Assembly: GCF_052857255.1 (NCBI RefSeq)
Contig: NC_135498.1
Coordinates: forward strand, 161,596,124 to 161,660,123
DNA: 64,000 nt
Source of the DNA: Amblyomma americanum
Taxonomy: Eukaryota; Arthropoda; Arachnida; Ixodida; Ixodidae
Direction: 5' to 3'
Shown in pieces: positions 32,930 to 44,194 of this stretch (positions are counted from its first letter, which is position 1; every line of letters begins with the position of its first letter). The notes beneath the pieces are model-generated. The model had not been told where the DNA came from and did no database searches. It was given only the letters and a program-made list of their open reading frames with translations. Position numbers and translations under genes: made by a program.

Positions 32930-35298
32930 TTAACTCATTTGGCGCCATTGTTCCCATTTGGGAACACAACACATGGCTAACTTCCAAATCCATAGTTACT
33001 AAAGTTTACAAAATGTGCTAATATTTGGAAAGAACATCTTTAAAAATGCTGGAAGTTTTATATGGAAGCAAAGATAGTTCCTTGTTAGCTTCTTACTTTG
33101 TTACCCTGTGACAATTTCATAACAGTTGCTGCGTGAACACGGCTGTCCGCTGTACGGAGCATCTCTGGAAAAATGAGGTAAGTATTTTAACTGCCTTTTC
33201 AGAATTTCTTTTTTCTACTTTCTTTTTAAATGTGTTCAGTATAAGGACACGAGAAATAGAGAAGTTGTTTGCATGGATAACGTAAATATCGAGACTAATG
33301 TCAGCATGTACCCATTTGGAAACGTTGGCGCAAGGCGGGGTAGTGGGAGCTGCCGTACTGTGGGTGCGTGAATGTTGGCTTCAATGCGTCATTCTTCAGG
33401 CAGATGCTTTTGACAAAGTTCCTTATGCTGGAGGAAGCGGACGAAATGGTTCTCGCCGACGATTCTGCAGAAGTAACTGATGTTGTGCTGCTACCCCCAC
33501 CGAATGCAGACGATTTTCTTATGGATGAAGAGGAGGGCGACAGCGATATCGCTGTTATAGACGCTCTGCCGAACGATGTGGAAGCTGAGGTGGAAGTCCA
33601 CACGGCTGATTCCGACGAATGTGAAGGAGCTCTCCGGGAAGCGGCTTTCCCGAGACGAAAAAAGGATCTCAAGATTCCCCTGTATGAAGGCGAACTACTC
33701 AGTATTCGAGCCCAATAGTAAAGACTGAGCTTCAACCACTGGGAGTTACCCATATCGAGCTTGTGGATGAGGATCCCTTTGATCTCTTCGCCCGCCCACT
33801 TAACATGGAAATTATAGGCCCCATAACCGGATAATCCAATCGTTTTGCCAAGCAAACAAGACGATCTGAGTGTCCGTATAACTGAAAAGAAACATACTTC
33901 AAGTTGTCGTTATTCTCGTCTTGAGTGGTTACCACAAGCTCCCACGCTGTGATCTCTATTGGTCGAAAGCTGAGGAACTCGGTGTTCCTTTGGCGGCAAA
34001 TGCAATGAGCCGCGCGAAATTCCGGACAATAAAGAGGTACATCCATGCGTCGGACAGTGAAAACCTTGAAAAGGGTGACAAGGTGGCGAAGATAAGACCT
34101 CTACTTAGCGTGGACGAGGAAATGTGCCGTAGTTTGGTCGACACAGCTGTAAGACGTTCATAAAATGATTACCTATAGCTTTGGTTACAAGGAATGGATC
34201 TTTTGCACTTCATCAAAGTATCCGTTCAGCATTGATATCTATTGCGGGAAAGCCAACGGCGAAAGCACGAATGTACCGCTTGTAACACGCTCTGTTTTGA
34301 ACGCTCTCAAATGTGTTGATGTGCCAACAAACGAGGTTATTTTTATGAACAATTTTTTTTACATCACATGCTTTACTGAAAAAGTTTAAAAGAACGTGGA
34401 TTCAGAACAACAGCAACCTTTAGCTAGGTCAGGCTGAAGAAATGCCCACTTCTGGATTCGAAGGAACTGTCCACTCAAAGCATAGGATCTTTTGATTTTA
34501 TGTGCAATGGCGACGTCCTTGCTGTCAAGCGGAATGACAATAAGTGTGTGTGCTTTGCTACAAATTATGATAGAATTTCCCATCCGCCACAGCCACCCGC
34601 TACGCCAAAAGCAGTGAAAGCGGGTTCCAGCGTCCCAGCCGAGAATAATAGAAGAATATAACAAGCGTATGGGTGGTGTAGACCTACTTGAAAGATTCAC
34701 CAGCGACTATCGTACTTGCCTACATGGTGAAAAGTGGTATTGGTCATTACCAAGAAATCTGCTTTAACACTCTGCGTTGCAGACTGGAGTCTGTACACAG
34801 AACTAGGGAGTGAACCGCCACTTGACCAGCATCAGTTCACGAGGCTCGCGTCCAAGGTCTGCTGACCAAGAGGCTGGACACCCGAGAACGGCCTGGCCCT
34901 TCTGGTGCTCTTGTTTTGTACAGGAAGGAAGGGCGCGGCCATCATTTGGTGCCGTTGGGAAAGCTGAGCCGGTGCCACCAGTGCACCAAAAAGATATGAA
35001 GTACCAGATGTGTAGCGTCACCCTCCACATCCGCTGTTCGGCTGCCTATCACGAGAGTAATTAAAGGTCACTTGGAGTACCACGTATCTTTTCTTGCCAG
35101 CGGGGGGGAAGAAATCAACCCCAGCATACATACGCTTATGGCCAATATTTCGTATTGGGAATACTCTGTATTTTGTAAACTACCGATGCCAAGGAATTAA
35201 AACTTATATTAAATTTACAACTTTACCCTCTACACAAGGTGAAGTAGTTTATTTTGTTTTTGCTCCGCCACATCTAGTAGCGGCGCTTAATGAGTTAA
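32930..35298 (+). mobile_element. piggyBac-like DNA transposon, complete but inactive
   Basis: The element is bounded by TTAA on both sides (32930-32933 and 35295-35298), the strict piggyBac target. Immediately inside are 13-bp terminal inverted repeats, CTCATTTGGCGCC (32934-32946) and GGCGCTTAATGAG (35282-35294; reverse complement CTCATTAAGCGCC), with 2 mismatches. It is about 2.37 kb, a usual length for the family. The interior carries a transposase pseudogene in the plus orientation. Confidence 0.85.
33173..35064 (+). pseudogene. piggyBac-type transposase, degenerate
   Basis: An acidic N-terminus (33400-33718, for example FLMDEEEGDSD) is followed by the catalytic region: LSGYHKLPRCDLYW-like text near 33921, NAMSRAKFRTIKRYIH, KIRPLLSV, then FGYKEWIFCTSSKYPFSIDIYCGK near 34190, and YNKRMGGVDLLERF near 34660 with an Asp at the expected last catalytic site. 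The Asp expected in the FFDNFF-type motif reads Asn (FMNNFFY near 34345). A C-terminal Cys/His segment (CSVTLHIRC) ends at 35064. Multiple frameshifts and stops are present. A first exon ATG-AG at 33173 with GTAAGT at 33178 and acceptor TTCTTCAG ending at 33399 would splice in frame to MRQMLLTKF. Confidence 0.82.
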
Positions 35299-35774
35299 AA
35301 AAGATGCGTGCACGCAGCGAAAAATCACGTCCAACATCGAGTAATGAATAGTCCTGACACCTGACGTTGCAGCCGGTGCGCTGGATTTGAACGCCTTTGG
35401 GAATGCACGCTAGGCGCTGCTGCGTGGCTTTTAGCGTTGCGCGTGTCATGGCATATAATTCCTGCGAACTGTTGCGAAATAGCTATCAGATTGAGGCTCT
35501 TCTCCCCTCAGCGTCTTCCAGCGACCATAATAAGTCCCCCTAAGGAACATGAAGTTGCAAAGATCGCCTCGCCTTTAATGCAAGATCAGATTTCCTTTAG
35601 AGAATGTGTAATCCACCGTAATGTTAGGCATAAAATTATGTTGATATAATAATATTGCCACAGACCAGCGAAGACGATGTAGCAGAAGGACGGAGGGTAG
35701 TTTGTGGGAGAAAAGACCCATGGAGGTGACGTCGCTGGACGTCCTCTCTGTTCTGATATTCCTCCTCCTATTCT

Positions 35775-36223
35775 AATGCTTAAGAACAAAGTCTTTGTGA
35801 CCATTAATGGCATGTCTACATTACCTTTCGCAGATACAGGTGCAACTGTTTCTGTAATCAGTAGGCTATTTAGTGCCTTTTGGTACAGAAAGTTACGTTT
35901 GAGATGAAATCTCAAGGTTTTGTATCCTAAGTGACGAGCCATTGTGTCCTCTGGTAGTGTTTAATCTGGAAGGTGAGTACGGTGGAGCCGTTTTTCAAGC
36001 GGAATATTTCGTTATCCCTTGCTCTACCTATGACGTCATTTTAGGAAGGGACTTTCTGACGCTGTATGGAGCAACAGGGGACTGTGTAAGTGGCGTGGTT
36101 TATATCGTTTTTGCCCAGCCTGATGGAAAGTGTGTGTGGCGCAGCAAAGGTGTTCTGTGTATTCCAAGATACAGTCGTGTCTTCGCAGACTACAGTGCGT
36201 GTTCCGGTGTTCGTTGCACCTAG
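35775..36223 (+). pseudogene. Aspartic protease of gypsy element E
   Basis: FVTINGMSTLPFADTGATVSVIS carries an intact Asp-Thr-Gly-Ala active-site motif. After a frameshift near 35900 the C-terminal hallmark STYDVILGRDFLTLYGA follows. It is a retroviral-type protease of normal length (about 130 residues), broken by at least one indel. Confidence 0.78.
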
Positions 36224-36589
36224 CAGTCGTTAAATGTTTGAAGCTTTAGTGAAACCAGCACATTCGGCGTGCTTAAAGCGCATTGTGAACTGCATGATAT
36301 CCGTTGTTATGGGCAGTCCGGGATTGCGGAGAACTAATTCATCTTCTCAAATCGTAGTTTTGCCGAGAGGCTTAAAACTCGCTTTGTGTGAACCCGATGC
36401 GCCTGCAGCTGTGGTGTCGGTCGCGGGTGTCCCGGTTTAACCTGTCCGACAGTCCAGCGCTCAACACCCAATTCTGAGCATGATGAATGAAATGCTCAGC
36501 GGCGCTCAACGCAACATGCTGTTATTCGTTGTGCTGCAGTACATGGCTGTCTCCGACTTCTGCCAGTCTCGTGAACCACCTTCTATTCC

Positions 36590-37240
36590 CACGTCTCGCA
36601 CCCGTCCCACTGTGGATACCGGAGCATCTCGCCCGATCCGTCAAAAGCCTTATCGTGTGTTGTCGCCGGAGTGCAAAGTAACTAACTGGCGAGTCAGAGA
36701 TGCTCAAGAAGGATGTCATTCAGGGGTCACCGATTCATTGGGCTGCTCCGCAAGAAAGACGGCACATGGCGATTTTGTGTGGGCTACCGCCGTTGAAATG
36801 CCATCACCAAAAAGGATGTGCCCCCTTTGCCTCGCATTGGTGACGCCATAGACTGCCTCTCTGGTGCTTCTTGCTTTTCACGTATTGATATGCGATGAAG
36901 GTTACTTGCAGATTCCGGTGCCTCCGGCCGACAAAAAAGCGGAGTTTGTAACGCAGGATGGACTGTTTGCTTTAATGTGATGCCGTTTATACTTTGGAAA
37001 GTGCCTGCGAGTTTTAAGAAATTTTTAGACAGGGTGGTGTGCGGCATGCAATGAGACATTTGTATATGCTATATTTATAACATCGTCATGATTGGTAAAA
37101 CGTTTCACGAGCATAATGACCGTTTAGTTCGTGTGTAGGACTACTTGCATTATGCCGGCCTGGCGCTCATTTCAGAGAAGCGCCGCCTTGGAGTGCGTCA
37201 AGCATCGGTGCTCGGACATCTGGTCCATGAAGAGAGCGTG
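36590..37240 (+). pseudogene. Reverse transcriptase of gypsy element E, many frameshifts
   Basis: RT blocks can be followed across three frames: a start segment with VDTGASRPIRQKPY, the palm strand around DCLSGASCFSRIDM (catalytic Asp region), NVMPF near 36975, and the catalytic loop region CYIYNIVMIGK near 37065, where the usual Tyr-x-Asp-Asp is altered. Stops in all frames show it is dead. Confidence 0.72.
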
Positions 37241-37429
37241 AGGTATGAACCAAGAAAACGGCGGCTGCGGGGTAATTTTAAGCAAGACGGACAATCAAAA
37301 GTACCCGCAGTACCTTGAGATTACGTTCCTAATTACAACGTTTTATTCACCGCTTTACCGGCATTGTCTATCCACTAATATACATTCTCCAAAAAGGAAA
37401 GGAGCTTCACTTGAAATGACTTATGAGTG

Positions 37430-37960
37430 CGATTGATGCCTCATTCCGCCAGCGGAAGTATCCCTCGACCTCACATCCTATTCTCCGGCATTTCGAGCCC
37501 TCCGCATGAACAAAGCATCATACTGATGATGGTAACGTTTGCATCGGCGCTGTTCTGGTTCAACGCCAAAATGATCGGACACGTTATTGCAAAGTCAAGT
37601 CGCTCCTTCAGCAAGCCTGAGTGCAACTACACTGTTGCCTTCCTCTGATCTTCGCCTGCAGTGGCTCCGGTCATACCTGCATGGGCGCCCATTCACTATC
37701 GTCACTGATCATCAAGCCCTCTGCTGTCTCGTTAATCTTCGAGATTCATCCATTCGCCTCACGGCCTGGGCAGCCCGTCATCAGTAGTATGACTTCAATG
37801 TCGCATAACGAGCGGGCGGCGACACGCCGATGCAGGCTGCCATTCGCGAATGCCTCTGCCCTCAGCGGATTGTGGAGGTGCCAATTTTGGCCATTACATC
37901 TTAGCCATCGTTTCATAGTTTCTTGAAATTGAGGTGGTGAAAACCTGGCAGCGTGAAGAT
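37430..37960 (+). pseudogene. RNase H region of gypsy element E
   Basis: Fragments include the DASF-like start near 37437 and LHGRPFTIVTDHQALCCLVN near 37680-37740, a standard gypsy RNase H block, followed by ITAW/HQ-type text and a spacer. Frames shift several times. It sits between RT and integrase, as in canonical gypsy elements. Confidence 0.68.
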
Positions 37961-38479
37961 CCGCCTTTACAACCACTCTTTGACACCGCGGGCAACCAGT
38001 GAGTGGCATGCCGTTTTTTTTATCCGTGATCGTCTGTTATAGAAAAAGTACTCCCCTGCGTACCCACGATACCTGCTCGTTGTTACAACGGCTCTGTTCT
38101 GTGACATTTTGCGTGTAATGTAGTACGACCCCACCTCAGGACATCTGAGATCCAGTCGAACACTTCGTGTATTTCAAGAGCAGATTTTCGGGCCAAAATT
38201 GTGTTCCACGGCTGAGAAATGTGTGGCCAGTTGCACGCAATGTCAGCGCCACAAACGCCCTACCTCCGCTCCTCGCAGTCCCCTCGAGCAGATTGAAATT
38301 GATCTGATAGCACTTTTTGCCATATCTCCAAATTTCAAACGCTGGATAGTGGTACGTGTGGACTACTTTACACGTTATTGTGAAACGGCTGATCTACCAT
38401 CGCCTATTGCGTATGAAGTGTCGCCATTCATTCTGAACTCTGTTCTCTTGCGGCGTGGACCACGGCGAGTGGTAATCAG

Positions 38480-38797
38480 TGACTGAGTCATCAAGGCAAT
38501 GTCATCATCGAATCACAGATTATTTAGGTATTCTTCACTACCTCTTATCCCCAGCTGTTCCCATTTCAGGCTTCGGAATACCTCCTCTAAACAGCCGGTG
38601 AATAGCATTGGCGCGGCCGTGTCTTCCTGCCTGACGCCCTTCCTTATTAAAATTTTATTGCTCACTTTATGGAGATCTACGGTAGCTGTGCAGATGCTAT
38701 AGATATCATCCAGTATTTTCACATACGGCTTTTCTACACCCTGATTACGCAATTCCTCCAATGACTGCCGAAGTTTCCACTGAGTCAGTCATGCAGG
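38480..38797 (-). mobile_element. RTE-type LINE reverse transcriptase fragment
   Basis: The minus strand reads DSVETSAV (palm motif A area), NQGVEKPYVKILDDIYS, KGVRQEDTAAPMLFTGCLEEVF, then EYLNNL and a degenerate active site (FDDDIALMT in place of FADD). These are consecutive RT blocks of the RTE clade. One indel near 38755 and one stop near 38517 break it. It is both 5'- and 3'-truncated inside the gypsy integrase. Confidence 0.72.
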
Positions 38798-38867
38798 CAT
38801 TGCGCGACCGGTGATATGGCCCGGCTTTGACGCCCAGTCAGGCGCCCCAGCTTTCAAGTAAATCGGT

Positions 38868-38970
38868 GGCAAACAGCGCAACGACGTGGACAGAGTGGAA
38901 GAAAATACAGGACAAGCGCTGACTCACAACTGAAATTTATTTAAGGAAAGCAGTACATTTTATAGACAAA
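38868..38970 (+). repeat. Possible Penelope-like element end
   Basis: GACAAGCGCTGACTCACAAC followed by TGAAATTTATTTAAGG resembles, with gaps, the minus strand of 41160-41240 (CGCAGAACTTACAACTGGTT, then TTATTGAGG). Similar ends are typical of Penelope-like elements in ticks by memory. The assignment is tentative. Confidence 0.3.
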
Positions 38971-39399
38971 GTGGCCAACTTATCAGCTAGTACCACCGAT
39001 ATGTACCACCAACTCGCCCGTTTGGCTATTGTGTTTCAAGTAAAGTTACTGGCCCAATGCGATGGCCCTTACGTGGTTGTGACCAGAATTAGTGACACCG
39101 CATATCAGATTGCGCGCCTCACCACAACTTCTTGTCGTTCAGCGAAAATTGAACTATCACATGTCGCTCATCTGAAGCCATGCCCCTCTTGGGGCGCAGC
39201 GCAACTCGCCCGGCGGGATTCGGCTGCGCAGGAGGCAAATACGTGGGACGAGCGAAGTCGATGGAGAAAAAACGGGACGTTGGGTCAGCTGGACGTTATC
39301 GGGAGCCGATTTAGTAAGCTTGGTACACCTCGCGTGAAGCGACTTTCAATAAATGTTTCGCGTCTATGACAGTTATATTTTATGTTTTAGGGTGATTGT

Positions 39400-41159
39400 T
39401 TATATAATAATAAGATAATTGTGCTGAGCTCCTCCTCAGGCAAAAAGTGTGAATAAATTTGCGGCTGCTGGCAGTGTTAAATGCTCAAGAATACACCAGC
39501 TCTCCATGTGCATTTTACTGCAGTAGAAAAGGTCTAGTGTGCACAGTTGAGCGCACGAACTGAACATGGAGCGAACATCACAATACACTAACACACCACG
39601 ATGGGCACTGCAGCACGCACCAAACCAGTGTGGTGCGAACACAACCCCTTAAAGCTGTCTGGTGTTTCCACCAGAAAACACTGCACCACACCAAACAACA
39701 CCGGTGTATTTTTGAGCTGGAAGGACACTTCTGGCAATGGCGCGAAGCCCGTAGCCACAGAAAAGCCATGTCACCAGGCGCTGCCAAGATGTTCTGCAAC
39801 AGCAGCGGCAAGAGGGGCATCTGTGCAGCAGTTTCATTTTCAAGCATATGCAAAGGTTACGTGCTAAACCGTTCTCCTGAATGAAGGTAGTGCATGGAAG
39901 AGAAGCATCTTGGTGGCGTTCGATGCACGGCTATTACAGAGCCTTAGTAAGTGCAAGTCTAATGATCTCAAACTCAAAGTTGACAGATATGCCGATGTGA
40001 CACTAGGGTCACGTAAGGACTCCGACAGGTGCACCATGAAACCCCCCGAAACAATGTGAAATTCTAACTGGTGCAAGTCAACTGCCAATCGTCACTGTAT
40101 TCCACATCCACTATTGTGTGACCAGACACAAGAGTTCAAGAGAAGGAGAGAAGATAAGTATGCAGAAATTTAAATGGAAGCCTCAGCCATCATTTCACGT
40201 GTGAACTTTACCACAAGTAGCGTCTTGGATCATCCATTGATATCTAAACCGTTCAGAAATCTGTAGTGCTTCCGCCGAGCACCAAGCGCCGGAATGAATT
40301 AAGAGCTTGGCTTCAACGCTTTCCTATGCGTCTTCTTTATTTTCGCCACACCATCTCTCACATTTTGAGGGCGACAGCGCCAAAAACAAGAACGCAAGAA
40401 GAGAAAACACAGAGCGAGAGCTGTCTCACAGTATATTAACAACTCGTCTGTTTAGCTATATTGTCGAAGCTCTCACATGCCAGTGAGCAAAGTGTTCACA
40501 GCCGGACTGTTGTCTTGTAAGCTAGGAAATGGCCCTGGTTGAGGTGACAGATACACTGAAGGAGCTGTCAGGAGCTTGAAGCCCTTAAGTTTTAGACTCT
40601 GCCATCATAATGTCAGACATGATGCACCGAAGCATCAAAGCGTGCACTACATTAGCTGTAACCCATAACCCATGTTATACATGGCGTGACCTCCGATAAA
40701 TCGTCAAGCAATAAGCAGAACTGGCGAGTGAACTATCGCTAGTAGAAGGTTTGTTCGTGAAGAGCAGCAGACTTGTCACTCCACCCAGCCTCAGGCTGGA
40801 AGAGCTTGAATGTGATCATTAAATTCACATTGGATGAAAGGATAACCTCGGCGCTTTCTTGTTCTTTTTGTTTCTTCTGATGAAAGCGCCGTGTTGCCTA
40901 ATTTTCAATCACTGCCTCGTGCTGCCAGTTGAGCGAACTAAAACCACTGGTGAAATGATTGAAGCCAATAAAATCCATAGATTCAACGATGAATGCGTAA
41001 GCGTTTCCTCAATAGCTGTGTCTATAAAAGAACTGCGTTTTCTTGATGATAACCGAAAAACGTGCGCCGCTGGTCTCTTGCCACTGTAGCCCTGTGCTCA
41101 GGAACTGTGATTGTCGCCATTTTGTGTATTTGTGTTTTTTCTTTTATTGTTGCCACAGT
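39400..41159. other. No feature recognised
   Basis: No open frame with a recognisable motif and no clear tandem repeat. The segment 39570-39870 is relatively CA/GCA-rich in short words. It may be unclassified repeat or host intergenic DNA. Confidence 0.4.
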
Positions 41160-41260
41160 ATTTAAGAAGTGAAAATCGCCTCAATAAAACCAGTTGTAAG
41201 TTCTGCGCCGTGTCTGTGCACTTGTCTCTTCCTTTGTCCCTTGCGCTGGTGAAAAAATTG
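41160..41260 (-). repeat. Possible Penelope-like element end
   Basis: The minus strand has AACTTACAACTGGTTTTATT followed by GAGGCG, with a reverse-complement AATAAA-type signal. It shares words with 38912-38945. Assignment is tentative, on the same grounds. Confidence 0.3.
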
Positions 41261-41444
41261 ATGATGGCCTACCTCTGTTAAAGAAGAAATATACCAGCCA
41301 AAAAAAGACGAACACTCAAGGAGAGAAAAACAGAGGACAACGGCTGATCTGGATATACCTAGCGAAAGCGCAGGGAAATCTAGTTGGGAAGAGTTCATAT
41401 TTGAAAGGCGCGGATTCACTACATGCGCCTTTATTCACGGTTAA

Positions 41445-41530
41445 ACCTCGAGCCATCGTTGCGGAGTGGTATCGTCTCCGCCTAAAACGGCAAAGGCCCT
41501 CGGTCGGTTCACAACCTCTGCACAGATTTT
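41445..41530 (+). repeat. tRNA-derived SINE head
   Basis: GTTGCGGAGTGGTATCGTCT (A-box region) and GGTCGGTTCACAACCTC (B-box region, consensus GGTTCRANNCC) are spaced as in a tRNA, with an anticodon-arm-like CCGCCTAAAACGGC between. No cloverleaf closes at the acceptor end, so this is a SINE head and not a gene. Confidence 0.55.
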
Positions 41531-41559
41531 ATTCTTTGAGTGTGTGTGGGGGGGAGGGT

Positions 41560-41690
41560 TGACCACGTGATTGGCCACGTGGTGCGAAGCAGCTGCCGGC
41601 AGTGCGGCGCCGTGGCTGGTTGCGTGGTTCGTCACGCTGTTGGTCACGTGGCCAGTCACGTGATTGGTCACGTGGTGCGGTTTCCAGAAG
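41560..41690 (+). repeat. CACGTG/ATTGG repeat block
   Basis: Five perfect CACGTG palindromes (41564, 41576, 41645, 41657, 41669) lie within about 110 bp, mixed with ATTGG (inverted CCAAT) words in a loosely repeated TCACGTGATTGGTCACGTGG pattern. It could be a regulatory cluster in an LTR or MITE, or simply a degenerate tandem repeat. Confidence 0.6.
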
Positions 41691-41694
41691 ATGC

Positions 41695-41835
41695 GCGCGC
41701 CGGTTCGGCCGCGCCAGCTGTGCGCCTTGTGACGTCACTGCTCCTCGCGCATGCGCAGCACTGCTCTCCAGGAGCCACGCGAAACTGCTCAACCTTCGCC
41801 AGTGTAGCTTATGCTGCAAAACAATGTCACACCAA
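41695..41835 (+). repeat. Interspersed repeat, copy 1
   Basis: GCTGTGCGCC and TGTGACGTCACTGC-type text, then GCGCATGCGCAGCAC, CTCTCCAGGAGCCAC and CCAGTGTAGCT, recur in the same order at 44195-44325. Identity is roughly 80% by eye. It is probably part of an LTR or a DNA element, family not recognised. Confidence 0.65.
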
Positions 41836-42319
41836 CTTGCCCATGCTTTTACAGTATCTTACTTCAAGGGGTGACAAGCGTTACAGGTGTCTGTCTGGAT
41901 TGCGAGCCGTAAGCGAGCTGGTCCGCAGCAGGCACTATCTAAAGTTGCCCAGAAACAACTTTTGGGCTAGCCTTGTGACAAAGAAGACAAGGGCGTATTT
42001 GACGCATTACGACTGCGCTCACTGCAGCCCAGCTCAAGTGTTTCAGATGCTATAGGGAAACTGCGCTGCCCAAGTGGCACTGCAATTGCTCCATTTGGCG
42101 ACTAAAAACTGCTATTGTGAGCCGCTTGGGCCGCTTCGAACGCGAGAACACATTCAGCACGAAAGGTATACCAGGGTTTGTCTGATAGCAATCATTGCCT
42201 AGCTTCTCTTGGCGTAGCCCATATAGGTGATGCACGGCACGTGTGGCTTCGATAATGAGCGGAGGCTCACGCCAGTAAGCGCATGCCGGTGGCGCGGAAA
42301 AGCACTCAGAGTGCTTTTG

Positions 42320-43712
42320 ATATAAGTGCTTCTGATGATAAGTATGGAAAGAAGGCTACAAGGAAGCAATCTAGGCTATGATCTGTCATACACATTAGGT
42401 GGAAAGGTTGTTGAGCAACGACTACCGGGTTTAATGTATGCGGACGATATTGTACTGTTAGCAGATAGCCAGGAAGATTTGCAAACTTTGGTGAATTGCT
42501 GTGGAGACGAAGGAGACAGTCTAGGTTTCAGTTTTAGCGCAAATAAGTCCGGTGTGATGGTTTTCAACGGGACAACTGATCAGGAGCTTACAATAGAAGG
42601 CCATGAAATACCCCGAGTGGCCGAATACAAATATCTCGGGGTATGGGCAAACAACGGGCATATGTACACGGAAAAGCACGAACAGTCTCTCATAGCAAAA
42701 GGGCGAAGAGATGCCGGGATAATGAAACATAGGGCATTGTGGTGGTACAACAGGTATGAAGTCCCTCTGAGTATTTGGAAAGTAATAATGGTACCGGGGC
42801 TTACTTTCGGGAATGCGGTTATATGCTTAAGGGCTGAAGTTCAGTCGCGATTAGAAGTAAATCAGAGAACTGTCGGAAGATTAGCACTAGGTGCCCACGG
42901 GAAAACCACAAACGAGGCAGTACAGGGGGATATGGGCTGGGCAACGTTCGAAGCACGAGAAGCTCAGAGTAAAGTACTATACGAAGAACGCCTGAGGAAA
43001 TTGGATGATAACCGGTGGGCAGCTAAGGTATTTAAATACCTGTAGAGAAAGAGCGTTGATACGCAGTGGCGGAAACGAACTAGAACGCTGGCCAGTAAGT
43101 TTGCCAGAGACGAGGAAGGAGAAAGAAAGAGCCTTAAATGACAGGTTAAAAACGTCGAATGTAAAAATTGGATAGATTCAATGGAAAAGAAGCATAGTGT
43201 AGAACTATATCGGTGCTGGAAAAGGCAGATCAGGAAGGAAACGTTTTATGATAACTCAAGAGGCAGTGCTGTCCTCTTTGAAGCTAGGTCAGGGTGTCTT
43301 AGAACGCGCAGCGACAGAAAAAAATTTAACGAAAAATATGACACATGTACTGTGTGTGGTAAGTCTGTAGAAACAATAGAACACATCATCCTAAAATGCG
43401 ATGGTATCCATCCCGATGTCGATGCAGGCCTAGTCACTCTTCCTGGGGCTTTAGGGTTTAGAGATAACAATAGTCATGTAAATAAATCTGCGGTGGAAAT
43501 TAGCAAAAAGCGATTGGGGGATTGGTGGTACAAAAGCAGAGAGGTGACAGAAGTTTTAAAGTGTAGGAAGACGTTGTTTTAAGGAAATGGCGAATTGTAT
43601 TAACAACTTACAGCAGAGTAAATAAAATTAAGGAAAAAAACTGAGCATAGTGGCAACAACCACTGCCCCGTTTCAAAGGGGATGCTCCTACCCTCCATCC
43701 ATCCATCCAGTG
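42320..43712 (+). mobile_element. 5'-truncated LINE (LINE-C) with (CATC)n tail
   Basis: The element starts abruptly inside the reverse transcriptase near 42320, as expected from incomplete reverse transcription, and ends with CCCCGTTTCAAAGGGG (a 3' stem) and CATCCATCCATCCATCC at 43694-43710. The family recurs at 19785-20102. I cannot assign a clade with confidence; CR1/L2-like is possible. No target duplication was identified. Confidence 0.8.
42326..43582 (+). pseudogene. LINE-C reverse transcriptase C-terminal part, two stops
   Basis: One frame runs through the whole segment with two nonsense codons (near 43043 and 43139). It has RT catalytic text GLMYADDIVLLADSQEDL, thumb-like KYLGVWANNG, a long C-terminal region with GWATFEAREAQSK, and a terminal Cys-His module CTVCGKSVETIEHIILKC followed by LGDWWYKSRE. 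The fingers and the first catalytic Asp are absent because of the 5' truncation. Confidence 0.82.
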
Positions 43713-43849
43713 CGCCGAAAAATTTAGCAGCGACTTAGCTGGGCAATGCCTGGATATACGCAACGTGAGTAGTAAGTTCGCTCCCCTTCTTCATGGATAA
43801 ACCACACTAGCAAACGCGCCGCAATATGTATACCCTTAATAATACCTCT

Positions 43850-44045
43850 GCATCATCATCATCATCATCAGCCTTACTACACCCACTGCAGGGCAAAGGC
43901 CTCTCCCATGTCTCTCCATTTAACCCTATCCTTTGCCAGCTGCATCCACCCTTTGCTGCAAACTTCTTAATCTCATCCGCCCACCTAACCTTTTGCCGCC
44001 CCTGCTACGCTTACTTTCTCTTGGAATCCACTCCGTTACTCTCAA
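43850..44045 (-). mobile_element. RTE-type LINE 3' end with (TGA)n tail
   Basis: The minus strand reads KVRWADEIKKFA followed by GETWERPLPCS-type text, then a run of GAT/TGA triplets (CATCATCAT at about 43850-43868 on plus). RWxDEIKKFA near the C-terminus plus a trinucleotide tail is typical of RTE elements. Only the last ~60 codons are present. Confidence 0.6.
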
Positions 44046-44194
44046 TACCTCTGCATATGCGCACAAAACGAGAGGCTCCGATGCAGCGTCAGACTTGGCT
44101 ACTGCGGAACGGAGGCGCACAGCTGGGCACGCGCCGGCGTCAGTGCGTCTGCCGCGGCTATCACATCACTCCTCTGGAACACGCAGACCGGCGA

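Larger units (their letters stand above)
38199..39369 (+). pseudogene. Integrase of gypsy element E, interrupted
   Basis: The zinc-binding end (CVASCTQCQRHKRPTS) and part of the core (IVVRVDYFTRYCETADLPSP, GPRRVVISD) lie at 38199-38486. The catalytic Glu region is missing. The C-terminal GPY/F module with CDGPYVVVTRISDTAYQIARL and SHVAHLKPC lies at 38980-39250. Between them, 38480-38970 is foreign: an RTE-type fragment on the minus strand and a Penelope-end-like segment. Confidence 0.75.
35700..39400 (+). mobile_element. Decayed Ty3/gypsy retrotransposon E, canonical domain order
   Basis: Plus-strand order: protease (LPFADTGATVSVIS near 35820; VILGRDFL near 36030), RT (VDTGASRPIRQKPYRV near 36615; DCLSGASCFSRIDM near 36850; CGMQ and CYIYNIVM near 37050; KTFHEHNDRLVRV near 37100), RNase H (FTIVTDHQALCCLVNLRD near 37695), integrase zinc and core (CTQCQRHK near 38232; VRVDYFTRYCETADLPS near 38355; RRGPRRVVISD near 38450) and the integrase C-terminus (CDGPYVVVTRISDTAYQI near 39058). 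Frames change often. The integrase core is interrupted at 38480-38970 by fragments of other elements. LTR ends were not defined. Confidence 0.85.

Noticed and set aside
38482..38787. 9-bp direct repeat ACTGAGTCA flanking the RTE fragment as a target duplication
   Set aside because: The right-hand copy lies inside readable RTE coding sequence (DSVETSAV continues past it), so the match is probably chance.
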